Shown in pieces: positions 9,586 to 20,397 of a stretch of 64,000 nt of DNA. This DNA comes from Gari tellinella. Taxonomy: Eukaryota > Mollusca > Bivalvia > Cardiida > Psammobiidae. The stretch's first letter is position 1. Each line of letters opens with the position of its first letter. The position numbers and the translations under genes are program-made. A model generated the notes under the pieces. The model did not search any database. It saw only the letters and a program-made list of their open reading frames with translations, and had not been told where the DNA came from. The stretch covers positions 9,052,001-9,116,000 of the forward strand of contig OV277858.1 of assembly GCA_922989275.2 (NCBI GenBank), given 5' to 3'.

Positions 9586-10097
9586 TATCTAGATGATATT
9601 TTTAATATAGACAACCCATTTTTGATACGTTGTTTCCTTTTATTTACCCAAAAGAACTACGCCTTAATAAAACTAACGAGTCAACTTTGTCGGCACCATT
9701 TTTAGATTTGGATCTTTTTATAAATAACGGAATTGTTTCTTCTAAGATTTACGATAAACGAGATGATTTTGATTTTAGTATTGTAAATTATCCTCATCTA
9801 GATTGCGATGTTCCCCGTTCCACATCTTACTGGGTTTATATTTCACAACTTATTCGCTTTGCTAGGGCCTGTAACTCTGTTGAGGACTTCCACATTCATA
9901 ATAAAACTATTACTGAAAAGCTTCTTAAACAGGGGTACAGATTTCATAAACCTCGTAAAACATTTTCTAAATTCTTTTATAGAAATCTTCTTCTCATTAA
10001 CAAGTATAAATGTAACTTAAAATCTTTTCTACGGCAAGGTATTTCACATCCGGAGTTTTATGGTGATGTGATTTACAGACTTCGTAAGATTCTTTGA
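9586..10097 (+). pseudogene. Reverse transcriptase, C-terminal fragment of a retroelement
   Basis: The fragment begins with YLDD (9586-9597), the metal-binding motif of reverse transcriptases, then NIDNPF. One base is missing near 9622. It continues in the frame of 9630-10097 with KIYDKRDDFDFSIVNYP, WVYISQLIRFARA, LLKQGYRFHK and ISHPEFYGDVIYRLRKIL. I recognise this tail from a multicopy family in cnidarian and mollusc genomes usually left as uncharacterised or as reverse transcriptase; I cannot assign a clade. The N-terminal two thirds are absent. The ~600 bp block at 10315-10908 lies just downstream and recurs at 20398-20994, as expected for a shared 3' region. Confidence 0.75.
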
Positions 10098-10314
10098 CAT
10101 ATGCATTTTCAAAACCTGTTTGTGAAACGTAATAGTTTTTTCCTCAAAAAAGATGATGATCCAACTATATTGCTACGCACTTCACGTTTGGTTGTCGATC
10201 AATCTACAATTGATAACCATGCTTTCCTCTTTGATTGTGGGACGACAGACAGGGCTTAGCACTACATGATAATGTATCTCTAAAGCCGTCCTTGACCGGG
10301 ACAGTTTTGTCGGA

Positions 10315-10908
10315 TTTTCGTGCTTTGTTTTTTCTCTCCCTCTCTGTCGTACCCTGGACCCTTCCATGTCTTACAGTTACTCGTAACTACAGACTAGTCG
10401 CTTGAGTACAATTTGACCGTTGCCATAGTGGGTCATTTTTAACACGGGCTTGAATGTTAAATTATTTCCCATGTTACTAATGATCTTGTCATAGAATTTT
10501 TTTAAATGTTTTACATGTATTTTCTTACTGTGCTGGCGGTCTTTTTTTGATTGTGAAGTTGTGGAACAGGGTTTATATTTTATGTACACTGTTCGTCTTT
10601 ATCGGTGAATATAGGAGATAAGTGTGAGGTTGGGCGCCCCTAAACCCAGGTTTAACCCCCCAGTGGTAGTTAATGATTAATTTATAATTAATTATTGATT
10701 GCTACTGACCGTACCAAGGCGGACTCCTATGTTCACTTTGCTTTATGTTTGTCTTGCGTGTTGCTTTCTATTTAGTGTGTAGATGAAGGAATGGGATTGT
10801 GCGTGTGTGTGTGTGTGTTTGTTATGGTATGACTGTGTGTGTGTTCTGCTTGAGAGGTGGGTGTATTGTTTGTGTTGCGTTTCCTGCTCGAGTCTTTCGT
10901 ATTTATTT
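10315..10908 (+). repeat. Retroelement 3' region, copy 1 of a ~595 bp direct repeat
   Basis: From TTTTCGTGCTTTG to ATTTATT this block matches 20398-20994 almost base for base. Shared landmarks are TTGGGCGCCCCTAAACC, the T-rich start and a GT-rich tract. Here it follows a reverse transcriptase C-terminus, so it is probably that element's 3' non-coding region. It is not bounded by inverted ends. Confidence 0.85.
10799..10818 (+). repeat. (GT)n microsatellite
   Basis: A short GT run inside the retroelement 3' region. The second copy has a longer run at 20866-20899, so the tract length has diverged since duplication. Confidence 0.9.
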
Positions 10909-10952
10909 GACTACCGTATCGTATCAAGATCAACAATACTTCAGTTTGCAAC

Positions 10953-11147
10953 CTATCTCAATGATCCTATAGACGTGACAGCTCGTTCAATACAGGGAAT
11001 GTACATACAAAGAGTAAATGTGTATAGTTCAATTGCCTCCGTGGACACTTTATTCTTCTTAAGTTCAAGTATAAATTCTTCAGGGGAAGACACATATATT
11101 TTCTTGGTTTTCTGTAATGCAGGGTTTTTATTTAGGGTATCGCTCAT
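10953..11147 (-). CDS. Possible small exon, function unknown
   Basis: A 64-codon frame begins MSDTLNKNPALQKTKKIYV and contains SSPEEFILELKKNKVSTEAI. Its composition is more protein-like than neighbouring chance frames, being charged and low in the Cys/Tyr/Ile bias of AT-rich noise. No domain is recognised and no partner exon was found. It could be a chance frame or a decayed exon. Confidence 0.22.
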   Translation of the reverse strand: MSDTLNKNPALQKTKKIYVSSPEEFILELKKNKVSTEAIELYTFTLCMYIPCIERAVTSIGSLR

Positions 11148-11189
11148 AATACAAGCACCCGATGTTTGGTGAACAGTACACTTGCAAAG

Positions 11190-13370
11190 TAAATGGTTTA
11201 GCGTCCTTCTACTACCTGTTTTACTTCGAACTCGGACTTCACGTGCACAACGAGGTTAACTGTTATCAGTAAACAGCACTGTATGCAAACTGACATGTAC
11301 AAATAAGCGATGGCCAGCCTCAGTTATTCATCAATTACACAAAAATAGAATCCTCAAGTCACTAGAACATCAGCAACACTTATAGTCAGTACATTTACAA
11401 TTCATTTCACAATCATTGATAAGCTTAAAGTCCAGAATTCCTTGGACAATCGACATTTTTAATGAGCGATATAGAAGCACACGGCTATCCGTCATTGGTC
11501 ACGTGATACATTCCATAAGAATAATTACATGTATATGCATTACACTCAATAAATTTAATGACCATAAAAGGATGCTATTGCACATATGCCGTGTTGAGAT
11601 AATCTGAAAGGTCCTACACAAATTACCCAGATAAACCTTCCTCGACCTCTCTCTATAGCCGACGCTCTTACCTTTATCATTTTCAGAGCGACCGCTAGGA
11701 CATTCTATAGCGTTATGGCCACATAAAAAGGTTTTTTTTTCTATCTATTTGGAAATCATTATCAGAGCCATGTGGGTTACTGTCACTACTACGTTTAGGA
11801 ATATAAGGCGACGGGTTATTGTTCTTGCCAGTATTTTGAATAACTTTAGTTACAACATAAGCTTCCTGGTACTGCTCTGCAATTTGGCTATTTCTAACAC
11901 AGAACTATTTTTTCTTTCTTTCTGAAAAACTTGTAGTGGTTTTGAAGAAACATTCAATCCAAAAATGTTCACAAAATACAAGGTATTTCATGCCTGCAAA
12001 GGTTTGTGGTAACTTAGCTAAGTCCATCCACCTGAGGAGATAATCTTCTAGGCGAATAACAAACTGCCCAAATTTGCAACAAGTTCATTCACATTAATAA
12101 AAAAACAGTGTGATCCGAATTATTTCATGGAGTTGGGACAAAGAGTAAACACAGTTTGTACCACAGTATTTAATATAATACCACAATATTTAATCAATAT
12201 ATAATGTATTTAAACTTTATAGATACATATCACAATTCTACTTCATTTACTGTCTCTACGCCGTTATATATAGTGTACTGTCTGTATACTAAAACACAAC
12301 ACAGGTTAATAGTTTATAAACACTCAGGTACACTTTGGTCCAATTCAACAGTTTATCCTCACGTTTAGTAGACACTAAGTCTCAATTTATTCATACATGT
12401 AATGACTACACAGGTCTTAATTCACCACACATATGCAAAACACTAAGTCTCTCTCCATATACATTGTATATGTAATAACGCCACTAAGAATAGCCGGACA
12501 CTGTGAAGAAAAAACAATTCAAAAGCGATCTTACACACACATACATACACATGAAAATACTGTTTTTACTATCCGACAGAAGTACATGTTTGACAGCATC
12601 TTACCGAGGTGTTTGCTGTATAAGTCAAAAAGCTCAAGGCAAATATGACAAAAGGTTTTCAGGACGGTCACAGTTTCAAATGATGTGAAGAAAATATTGA
12701 ATTTATAAAGAATTACTAATCAACAACAGACCTACAAAATGAAGTAGGTAACGGGCAAAAGCTCTGTTTAGAACCAAGGTAACAGACACACACACATCAC
12801 CTACAAAACGAGGTACACATCGCCAACAAATATCGTTATCGACTGTGTGCAAGCACACACCGACACACAAACAGGTAGTAGAAAAGGTAAAACGAGATGT
12901 TTTGTGTGCATGTGTATCTTGAACTGAGCATTCTAAATGCGAAGTAAACCTACCGAGGTATTTGTAAAAACTACCTCGCTTGTTGGAGGTACCTCGATTC
13001 GTTGCCGTGTGCTCCTATGACGTACCTCGCTTTGATAGTGTCACAAACGCACACATATTCGTTTACCAATATAGAACATAGAAAATATTCGACATAGAAT
13101 AAAGTAAGACAAACGAACAATGGCAATGGAGAAAGCTAATTAGTTGAATAAATATATTGTTAACGATCCGATTATACAAAGTACAATGCTTTTAAACTGT
13201 TACATTTCAGAACACAACATTTTCGAAATATCGAAAGTACCACTTGTACACTAACGGTAAGTGTACAAACGGCACTGATTTGAATCCAAACTCACAAGTA
13301 AGTTGTATTTACCCACGTGGTATGTTCACGAACATATTCACTATACAATCCCTTTAGAATTGATCAACAG
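11190..13370. other. No gene seen
   Basis: AT-rich sequence with several CACA runs. The words CTACCTCG / CGAGGTA recur in both orientations between about 12605 and 13035, without forming a clear element. Confidence 0.5.
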
Positions 13371-13372
13371 TA

Positions 13373-13491
13373 TCTACTGCCATATCACGTTGAAAACAGT
13401 GGTTCTCTTCCGATCACAAACGTTAATCAACGTCGAGTCCGTTTAGTACTTGGATGGGTGACCGCCTTGGAATACCGGGTGCCGTAGGCTT
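13373..13491 (+). rRNA. 5S rRNA sequence, full length but mutated (probable pseudogene)
   Basis: About 119 bases align end to end with metazoan 5S rRNA. Landmarks are TCTACTGCCATATCACG at the 5' end, TTGAAAACA, TTAGTACTTGGATGGGTGAC in the downstream part of the internal promoter, and AATACCGGGTGCCGTAGGC at the 3' end. A run of five T (13490-13494) follows directly, as for RNA polymerase III termination. Against a functional gene, several normally invariant positions are changed: AACGTTAATCAACG in the A-box region, TCTTCCGATCACAAA in loop B, and CCTTGGAA for the usual CCTGGGAA. It stands alone, not in a 5S tandem array. It could instead be the head of a 5S-derived SINE, but no SINE body was identified. 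Confidence 0.8.
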
Positions 13492-13494
13492 TTT
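13490..13494 (+). terminator. Pol III terminator-like T run after the 5S sequence
   Basis: TTTTT overlaps the 3' end of the 5S-like sequence, at the position where RNA polymerase III normally stops. Confidence 0.55.
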
Positions 13495-13670
13495 CCTATT
13501 TTTCTAGTTTATTGTTTCTTTGTTTGTTTGGTCCTTTCTATTCTTTTTTATCTTATGTTGGACTTATTGCAGTTTTAACACATTCAACCCTAAAGACGAG
13601 AATACAAACACTAAATACGAGAATACAAACAGGGTACAATTGTACGAAGCCGGACATTCGGATGTCCTTT

Positions 13671-16238
13671 CAGATTGTTCAGGAACGTACCCAGGGTGTT
13701 TCCGATGGTTCAGAAACGTTCCAATATGGTTTAGGAACCTTCCGATGGCGTTGCAGATGGTTCAGGATCGTCTGGATGACGTTTTAGATGGTTCAGATAC
13801 ATTCTCAGGGTGTTTCAGATGGTTCAGGATTGTCCAGATGGCGTTTCAAATGATTCAGGAACGTTCAGATAACATTTCAGGTGGTTCATGAACGTTCCCT
13901 GTGTGTTTCAAATGGTTCAGGAACGTTCCCAGATGGTTAAGAAACGTTCCGGTGGCTTTTCCGATGGTTCAGGAACGTCCCGATGGCATTTAAGATGGTT
14001 CAGGAACGTCCCCTGGGTTTTTCCGATGGTTTTGAAACATCCACAGAGTGTTTCAGATGGTTAAGGAACGTTTCCAGATGGTTAAAGAACATTTGAATTG
14101 CGTTTAAGATTGTTCCGTAACATTCCACGGGTGTTTCTGACGGTTAAGGAACGTTCCAAGGTGGTTAAGCAACGTTCCGTTGGCGTTTCAGAAAGTTCAG
14201 AAACGTTTCGAGATGGTTAAGGAACCTTCCGGCTGGGTTTTCGATGGTTCATGAACATTTCCCGGATGCTTGAGATGGTTCAGGAACGTCCAGATGGCGT
14301 TTCAGATGGTTCAGGAACGATCCCTGGATGTTTCAGATGGTTCAGGAACGTTCCCTGGGCGTTTCAGTTGGTTCAGGATCGTGCTGATGGCGTTTCAGAT
14401 AGTTCACAAACGTCCAGATGGCAGTTCAGATTATTCATGAAGCTTCACTGGGTGTCTCCGAAGGTTTAGAAACGTCCCTATATTAAAGGAACGTTCTGGT
14501 GGCGTTTCCCATGGTTCATGAACATCCCTAGGTTGTTTCAGATGGTTATTGATCGTCCCTATGGCGTTTCATATGGTTCAGTAACATTCAGATGGTTCAT
14601 GTACGCTTTCTGTGTGTCTCCTACGGTTCAGAAACGTTCCAAGATGGTTAAGGGACGTCCCGTAGGCGTTTCAGATGGTTCAGGAACGTTCCCAGGGTGT
14701 TTCAGTTGGTTCAGAAACGTTCATATATGTTAAGGAACGTTCCCGTGGCGTTTCCGATAGTTCAGGAACATTCCTAGTGTGTTTGAGATGGTTCAGGAAT
14801 GTCCACACGGCGTTTCAGATGGTTCAAGAACGTTCCCTGGGTATATCATATGGTTCAGGATCGTCCCGATGGCGTTTCAGATGATTAAGTAACGTTCAGA
14901 TGGTTCATGAACGTTCCCTGGGTGTCTTCGATGGTTCAGAAACGTTTCAAGATGATTAAGGAGTGTTCCAGTGGCGTTTTAGATTGTTCAGGGACGTTCC
15001 GATGGCGTATTGATGGTTCAGGAACGTCCCCAGGGTGTTTAAAATGGTTCAGGATCGTCCCGATTTAGTTTAAGATGGTTCAGGAATGTTCAGTTGGCTC
15101 ATGAACGTTCCCATTGTGTCTCATATGGTTCAGAAAAGTTCCGAGATGGTTAAGGGACGTTCCAGTGGCTTTTCAGATGGTTGAGGAACGTTCACAGGTG
15201 ATAAAGGAACGTTCCGATGGCGTTTCAGATGGTTCAGAAACGTTTCCAGATGGTTAAGGAATCTTCCGGTGGGGTTTCTGATTGTTCGGGAATATTTCCA
15301 AAGTGTTTGGGATGGTTCAGGAACGTCCAGATGGCGTTTCAGATGGTTCAGAAACGTTTCCAGATGGTTAAGGAATCTTCAGGTGGGGTTTCCGATTGTT
15401 CAGGAACATTTTCAGGGTGTTTGAGGTGGTTAAGGAACGTACAGATGCCGTTTCAGATGGCTCAGGAACGTAACCTGGGTGTTTCAGATGGTTCAGGATC
15501 GTCCCGATGGCGTTTCAGATTGTTCCGGAACGTTCAGATGGCAGTTCAGATGGTTCATGAAGGTTCTTTTGGTGTATCCGATGGTTCAGAAACGTACCCA
15601 TATATTTAAGGAACGGTCCGGTGGCGTTTCAGACACTTCAGGAACGTTTCCCGATGGCTATGGAACGTTCCGGTCGTTTTTCAGATGGTTCAGGATCTTC
15701 CTGATGGCGTTTTCGATGGTTTCAGGAACATTCCCAGGGTGGTTCAAGAACGTCCAGATGGTGTTTCAAATGGTGCAGGATCGTCCCGGTGGCGTTTCAG
15801 ATGGTTAAGGAATGTTCAGATGGCATTTCAGATGGTTCCCTGGGTGTCACCGAGGAATCAGAAACGTTCCCAGATTGTTGCGGAACGTTCCGGTGGCGTT
15901 TTAGATGTTTAAGGAACCTTCCGGCGGCGTTTAAGATGGTTCAGGATCATCCCGATGGCGTTTCCGATGGTTCAGGAATATTCCCTTGGTGTTTCAGATG
16001 GTTCAGGATCGTCCCGATTTCTTTTCAGATGGTATAGTATCGTCTTGATGGCGTTTCAGATGGTTCAGATGGCATTTCAGATGATTTCTCTGAGGCTCAA
16101 AAACGTTCCCATATGGTTAAGGATCGTTCCGGTAGCGTTTCAGATGGTTCAGGGACGTTCCGATGGCGTTTCACATGATTCAAGAATGTTTCAGTGGCGT
16201 TTCAGATGCTTAAAGATCGACCCGATGACGTTTTAGAT
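13671..16238 (+). repeat. Satellite array 1, 31 bp period (~80 units)
   Basis: The array is built from 31 bp units of the form GATGGTTCAGGAACGTTCC plus a ~12 bp variable part, for example CAGGGTGTTTCA, GATGGCGTTTCA or AGATGGTTAAG. Unit types recur in a loose order, giving a higher-order repeat; truncated units (for example GTTCAG...GTTCA near 14580 and 15080) break the register. Because 31 is not a multiple of 3, the array produces overlapping frames in all phases, all reading as MVQERxxGVSDGSGTFRW-like repeats. These are by-products, not genes. The array starts about 180 bp after the 5S-like sequence. Confidence 0.95.
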
Positions 16239-17249
16239 TTGTGTGCGTAAATATTGTATTTTAATACAAATATATATATTACTAGCAAGCTTTTTATTTA
16301 TGCATTTATTGTTCATTGTTCATATTACCACTATTGGTTTCAATGTAGTGTTAAGCGGAAATATATATATGCGGATATACGAGGGGTGTTGAAAAACGGG
16401 GAAAGGTAAATCACATCACATCAATTCATATATTTATCAAATACCCCCACATGTTAATTTAATTAGGGTTGTTTACCTAGAAAAGGGCGATGATTCTCCT
16501 ATTTTGTTGTAATTTTCAATGTAGACAGTTCATTTTACGCAAAGTTTGTTTTTGAGTTACAAATCTGCCTTAACTTTCAAGAAAAAAGAATAATTACAAT
16601 AACATTTGAAATAAGTTTGAAGAGATAATGTCAGAAAATTTCAAAATATCTCCCTTTAAAAATGGTAATTATTTTCACTCTCAAATCTAAGACGAAGAAC
16701 AGTTCAACAGAGGGAATTATATATCTAATGTTAACGTGCTGAAAACGTCTCTTAATTCTTAAATTTTTATCTTTATTTCCTGCTTATATACACAGTATAG
16801 TATAAGTCAACATGTGTTTATGTGGCATTTAGCATTCATGTAACTGTGAAAGGTCTGAATGCACAAGCACATACATTTGTCGTCTAGTTTGAAAGACATA
16901 CAACAGGAAATCTTGCTTGATTCAGGTCGAAAAGACCTCCCATTTTTCAGTTCTCAACATCCTTCTGTTTGTGGTAGCAACATAAACAGTAAAAGGGACT
17001 GGCTCCAACAGTCACCAGCTTGGTATTTGTATCTCCGTACATTTCAAACTAATGCTCAGTGTGTTGCTGACATCCCTACCTTTATAAACAAACAAATCAA
17101 CTTTTGCTTTATTGACACAAACAGCTGGAAGTGTCTTGTAATAGAGCAGGCTAGTGAATATCTGAAGTATTGTTATTGCTTCGTCAACATCTTAAAGTAT
17201 GGTTTGCTGCAATTGCCGTCGTCAGCCTTTGTCCATCTATGAAGATGAT
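16239..17249. other. No gene identified; possible LINE tail
   Basis: The first 600 bases are AT-rich with no feature. A 127-codon plus-strand frame at 16859-17242 has no recognisable motif. Because the neighbouring LINE runs on the minus strand, this stretch may be that element's 3' untranslated region. Confidence 0.4.
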
Positions 17250-18235
17250 GGGTTGCGACATGAAGAGTTGTAGATTTAGCTCCAATCTTTGAGTGGCAGT
17301 TACCTGCTGCAGTTTTCACATATGTAGTTCGAGTTTATCCAAGGGCCTGCAGAACCAGATACATTTCATTCCACCATTTTATATATCTCTTTCTTGTTTC
17401 AGCTCTTGTGTCTCTCTTCATATTGTCCTCTTGATACCCATACTGATCTGATCTATTGTCTGTAAGATGACCATACGAACGGACCTGGGATCTCTATTGC
17501 ACACATTGATGTACTGGTTTAAGTAGGCCATACAACAGGTATTTTCGGAGTCTGCATTATATGCACGTTGCTAAGCAACACAGGCGCCTCGAGCTCCGTG
17601 TTGCAAATATAAGCGTGCTTAAGACACATACCTGTGCTAAGTGTTGAGAGTAAATTTCAACCAGACTCATTGGAAATCACACTGATATCCTTGCCAATGC
17701 GGGTGTTGAGTTTTGCAACCACTCAGCTGATGGATGGAGGACATTGGGCATCCGGAATCATTATAAACTTCAGTCTGCGTGATGCTTATTGTCAGAGCAT
17801 ACTTTCCGAAGGTATTTGAAATATGGATCATGAGGCACTTTAGATCGTCATGCCTTTGACTTGCAAGGACAGCATCATATGCAAACAGCCATAATCTGAT
17901 CAGGTTACGATTGACCTTTGGTTAGCACGGAAGCGAATTAGATTGAATTGTTTATCAGCATGTATTGTATGGTTGTAGACACATTCAGAGCAGAATTCAA
18001 ATGCATGATACAGAAGCAGTAAAACAGATTCGGAAGAGAGAGCGTGTGTGAGGGGCACACTCCTTGTTTGACACCACTAAGCATATATAAATGTTTAAAT
18101 GTGTCCCCTACAAAGCTGACGAGTCTTGCATGTCGTACTTGAATGACGTGAAAAGGCTAAGTAGCTTTGGAGGGCAACCTATACGTTGTTGAATGCTTAT
18201 TCGAACATGACACGCGTCTTGGTCATTTTAAAAAT
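17250..18235 (-). pseudogene. Non-LTR retrotransposon (LINE) reverse transcriptase, C-terminal half, decayed
   Basis: Reading on the minus strand, broken frames give IGCPPKLLSLFTSF (about 18150-18195), a decayed SNKECAP block where these RTs have a G-V-K/R-Q-G loop (about 18060), then LFAYDAVLASQRHDD (about 17870-17915) and KYALTISITQTEV. LFAYDA corresponds to the F-A-D-D catalytic motif with the first Asp replaced by Tyr. Further on, LNTRIGKDISV (about 17690-17720) and a C-terminal CENC-like zinc motif (about 17290-17310) follow. The order fits animal LINE polyproteins. It contains many stops and frame changes. The missing upstream part probably corresponds to the fragment at 19970-20314. 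Confidence 0.75.
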
Positions 18236-18594
18236 AGAACAAGCTCACCGTGGTATACATGAGACGTTTTACAACGCTCTGCCCTACCCCGCTTCTCCCG
18301 AGCTTAATTGACGTGACGTGATGTCATACATTTATACGTTACGTTTTTTAAAGTTCTTACCTTATTCCTATAGACTGTAAATGTCATATACCTTTAACCA
18401 GTCATGTTACTGTATTTCTCCAATGTTTCTGTCTTGTTTCATCTAATATTTGTTCTATGTCAGATGGTGGGTGGGTAGATAGATATTATGTGTGCGAATT
18501 CTCTTTGTACGTAAATTTGTTTGCTGAAGAAATAGGTATGGAACATTTGAGTTCCTCTCTTATGAATTTCTTTAAATTTAGTCATGTTAGAATC

Positions 18595-18709
18595 GAAATA
18601 ATCTATGTTCTACCGTTGTTAAACAGTATTTTCCTGGTCAATTCCTGCGCAGCGCAACTCCCAACCGTGATAAAATACCGTTTGACAACAGTAGAACATA
18701 GATTATTTC
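18595..18709. mobile_element. 115 bp palindromic MITE
   Basis: The arms begin GAAATAATCTATGTTCTAC and run about 37 bases each, with only two or three mismatches, around a ~40 base spacer. It is non-coding. It lies between the two LINE fragments of the minus strand and may have helped split them. Confidence 0.85.
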
Positions 18710-19708
18710 TTAAACAAACCACTGCGGATCAACAAAGACTTGGGTGAGGTCGACAAAGGCCAATTACTAGTGCTCTACACTTTTCTTGCAGTTGCCTCAC
18801 AGAGAATACCATGCCTTCGTGTATAGTCCGAACATATTGACCTGACGTTGGTGATCTCTATTAGCATAATTTGACACTTTGTTCCATTTTCATACGAGAA
18901 CGCTCATTGTAAGTACATCAATACCGAGAAAATATAGCATTGACAGGTTTCGCAAATATCGTCAGGTATTTAGCGCGAGTAGTAAGAACTATGCATTATT
19001 TTTTTTATACAGTCAGTTATCCGAAATCCATGCACTCCTCCTACGTTCTTACACGTTTTTTACCATTTTATAATGTTTATTTTAAGTACATGTGTATTTA
19101 TACAACACTTATTTCGATTTGAACGTAATGATTTTGTTATTTTACAAAGGTGTATGTTATAGCGTCTATTTTGTCTATAAAATGATATTTATAAAATAAA
19201 AATGTTTTCCCCACAGTGGGGATTCGAACCAGGGACCACGCCATTGAAATTCCTCGCTCTAAGGACACACCTATGACAGATGATATACGTCAAAGGGTTG
19301 ATAAATATGTATATATAGTGAACAGGCGTGAGTCGCAGGTGGATAAATCGATGATCTTACATGAATTAAGCGCAACATGATGCTTTTTAGTAGATACGGT
19401 AATAAAAGGCTCAATAATAATAGTTTATCAACAACAACTTTTTCAACTTGCTCAAAATGAAGTGTTAACCCACTGAAGATCACAACTGTCACAATATTCG
19501 CGTAACTTACATAACATTACCGTAATTATATGGTTTGCTGTCGATTATTGATTTATATATTATTGACACACTTTAACTTATTCTTGCATAAAGTTCAACG
19601 TCAGGTCAATATGTTCGAACTATAGACGCGCTCAGCTAACACCTTTGTGAACCCTTGGCAACATTTTGTCGACAATACTGATACATTGATAGTTGTTGCA
19701 GTCAGATC
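18710..19708. other. No gene seen
   Basis: An AT-rich segment separating the two LINE fragments. It includes one degenerate tRNA-like stretch (listed separately). The short frames at 18879-19122 and 19271-19492 have no features. Confidence 0.5.
19211..19275 (-). other. Degenerate tRNA-like sequence
   Basis: On the minus strand GGTTCGAATCCCC resembles a pol III B box / T-loop, preceded by GGCGTGGTCCC and TTAGAGCGAGG. The T-stem does not pair well and no acceptor stem forms. A decayed tRNA gene or SINE head is more likely than a functional tRNA. Confidence 0.35.
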
Positions 19709-19942
19709 GCCGGTGTACGCAGTAGAATTACCAACCCGTGCAAAAGGACCCGGGTCTTTATACTACGTACAAAAATGACCCCAGACCGTGAGGGGGTCAT
19801 TCTACTTCGAGTCAATGAGGTCCTTTTTCTGCATTCTGAGGTTCATGTGTCTACGTAGTAAAATGAACCGGGTCACTGTTCTACGTAGTGACATGATCAA
19901 TGGGTCATTTTAGCAGGGGTCATTCTACTGCGTTACACCGGC
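19709..19942. mobile_element. MITE with 20 bp terminal inverted repeats and repeated CTACGTAG words
   Basis: The left end GCCGGTGTACGCAGTAGAAT and the right end ATTCTACTGCGTTACACCGG are complements with a single-base difference in length. The interior contains repeated ACTACGTAC / CTACGTAGTA palindromes and several GGGTCATT / AATGACCC words in both orientations, so it can fold into a branched structure. It is non-coding. Confidence 0.85.
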
Positions 19943-19969
19943 CTTTGTTTTATCTTGTGTCACTATCTA

Positions 19970-20314
19970 AGCATAGTCAGAGGAGTTCACGGATACCTGT
20001 CTTACACTCATTGGCGATTCCGGGTGTTAAGAATTTCTGTCTTGCGCTTTACTGCTCGAGAAGGCGTCAAACGCCTTTTCAAGATCTGACATTGTGGGTA
20101 CAGCATCCAGTTTGCTAATAGTTGAGAGTGCATGCAGGCTATATAAGGGTTCCCCTTTAACAATTGTTTTATCGGTGGAGGATAGTTCTAGGCACTGTTC
20201 CACCCACCTGTATATCTGTTTTCTGCGGTGTGTAATGGTCTGGTCGTCCTTTGTCTGCCTTGAAGCGGGGGATGTCGCTTTCTTTATATATTCCTTCTTA
20301 TATGGTATTGTCAC
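19970..20314 (-). pseudogene. LINE reverse transcriptase, N-terminal fragment
   Basis: The minus-strand frame 20314-20027 includes QIYRWVEQCLELSS, a block around SKLDAVPTMSDLEKA, and FDAFSSSKAQDRNS. In LINE polyproteins the R-W-x-E-x-F box and the E-E/D-L-x-K-A-x-x-x-x-x-S-G-K-A-P-G motif open the RT domain; here SSSKAQ has replaced the usual glycines. Weak similarity continues below 20027 in another frame. It lies upstream, in sense, of the fragment at 17250-18235, so both may come from one insertion later interrupted. Confidence 0.65.
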
Positions 20315-20397
20315 TAGAATAGTATTGCTCTATGTAAGCGTATTATGTCCAACCAGTAAATATTGGCACACTTCCTGGTCGCCTTTTGACATTTAGC

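Noticed and set aside
12605..13035. CTACCTCG / CGAGGTA words as an element
   Set aside because: The words recur in both orientations but without regular spacing or paired ends.
13512..16236. A dozen overlapping reading frames encoding repeats such as MVQERSQGVSDGSG
   Set aside because: All are by-products of a 31 bp tandem repeat read in three phases. They have no consistent start, no splice structure and the same peptide in every frame.
13671..16238. CRISPR-like alternation of constant and variable segments
   Set aside because: The variable segments are drawn from a few recurring types, not unique spacers; units are head-to-tail at 31 bp, there are no cas genes, and the genome is eukaryotic.
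16859..17242. 127-codon plus-strand frame as a gene
   Set aside because: No domain, no splice support, and it lies antisense to the probable tail of a LINE.
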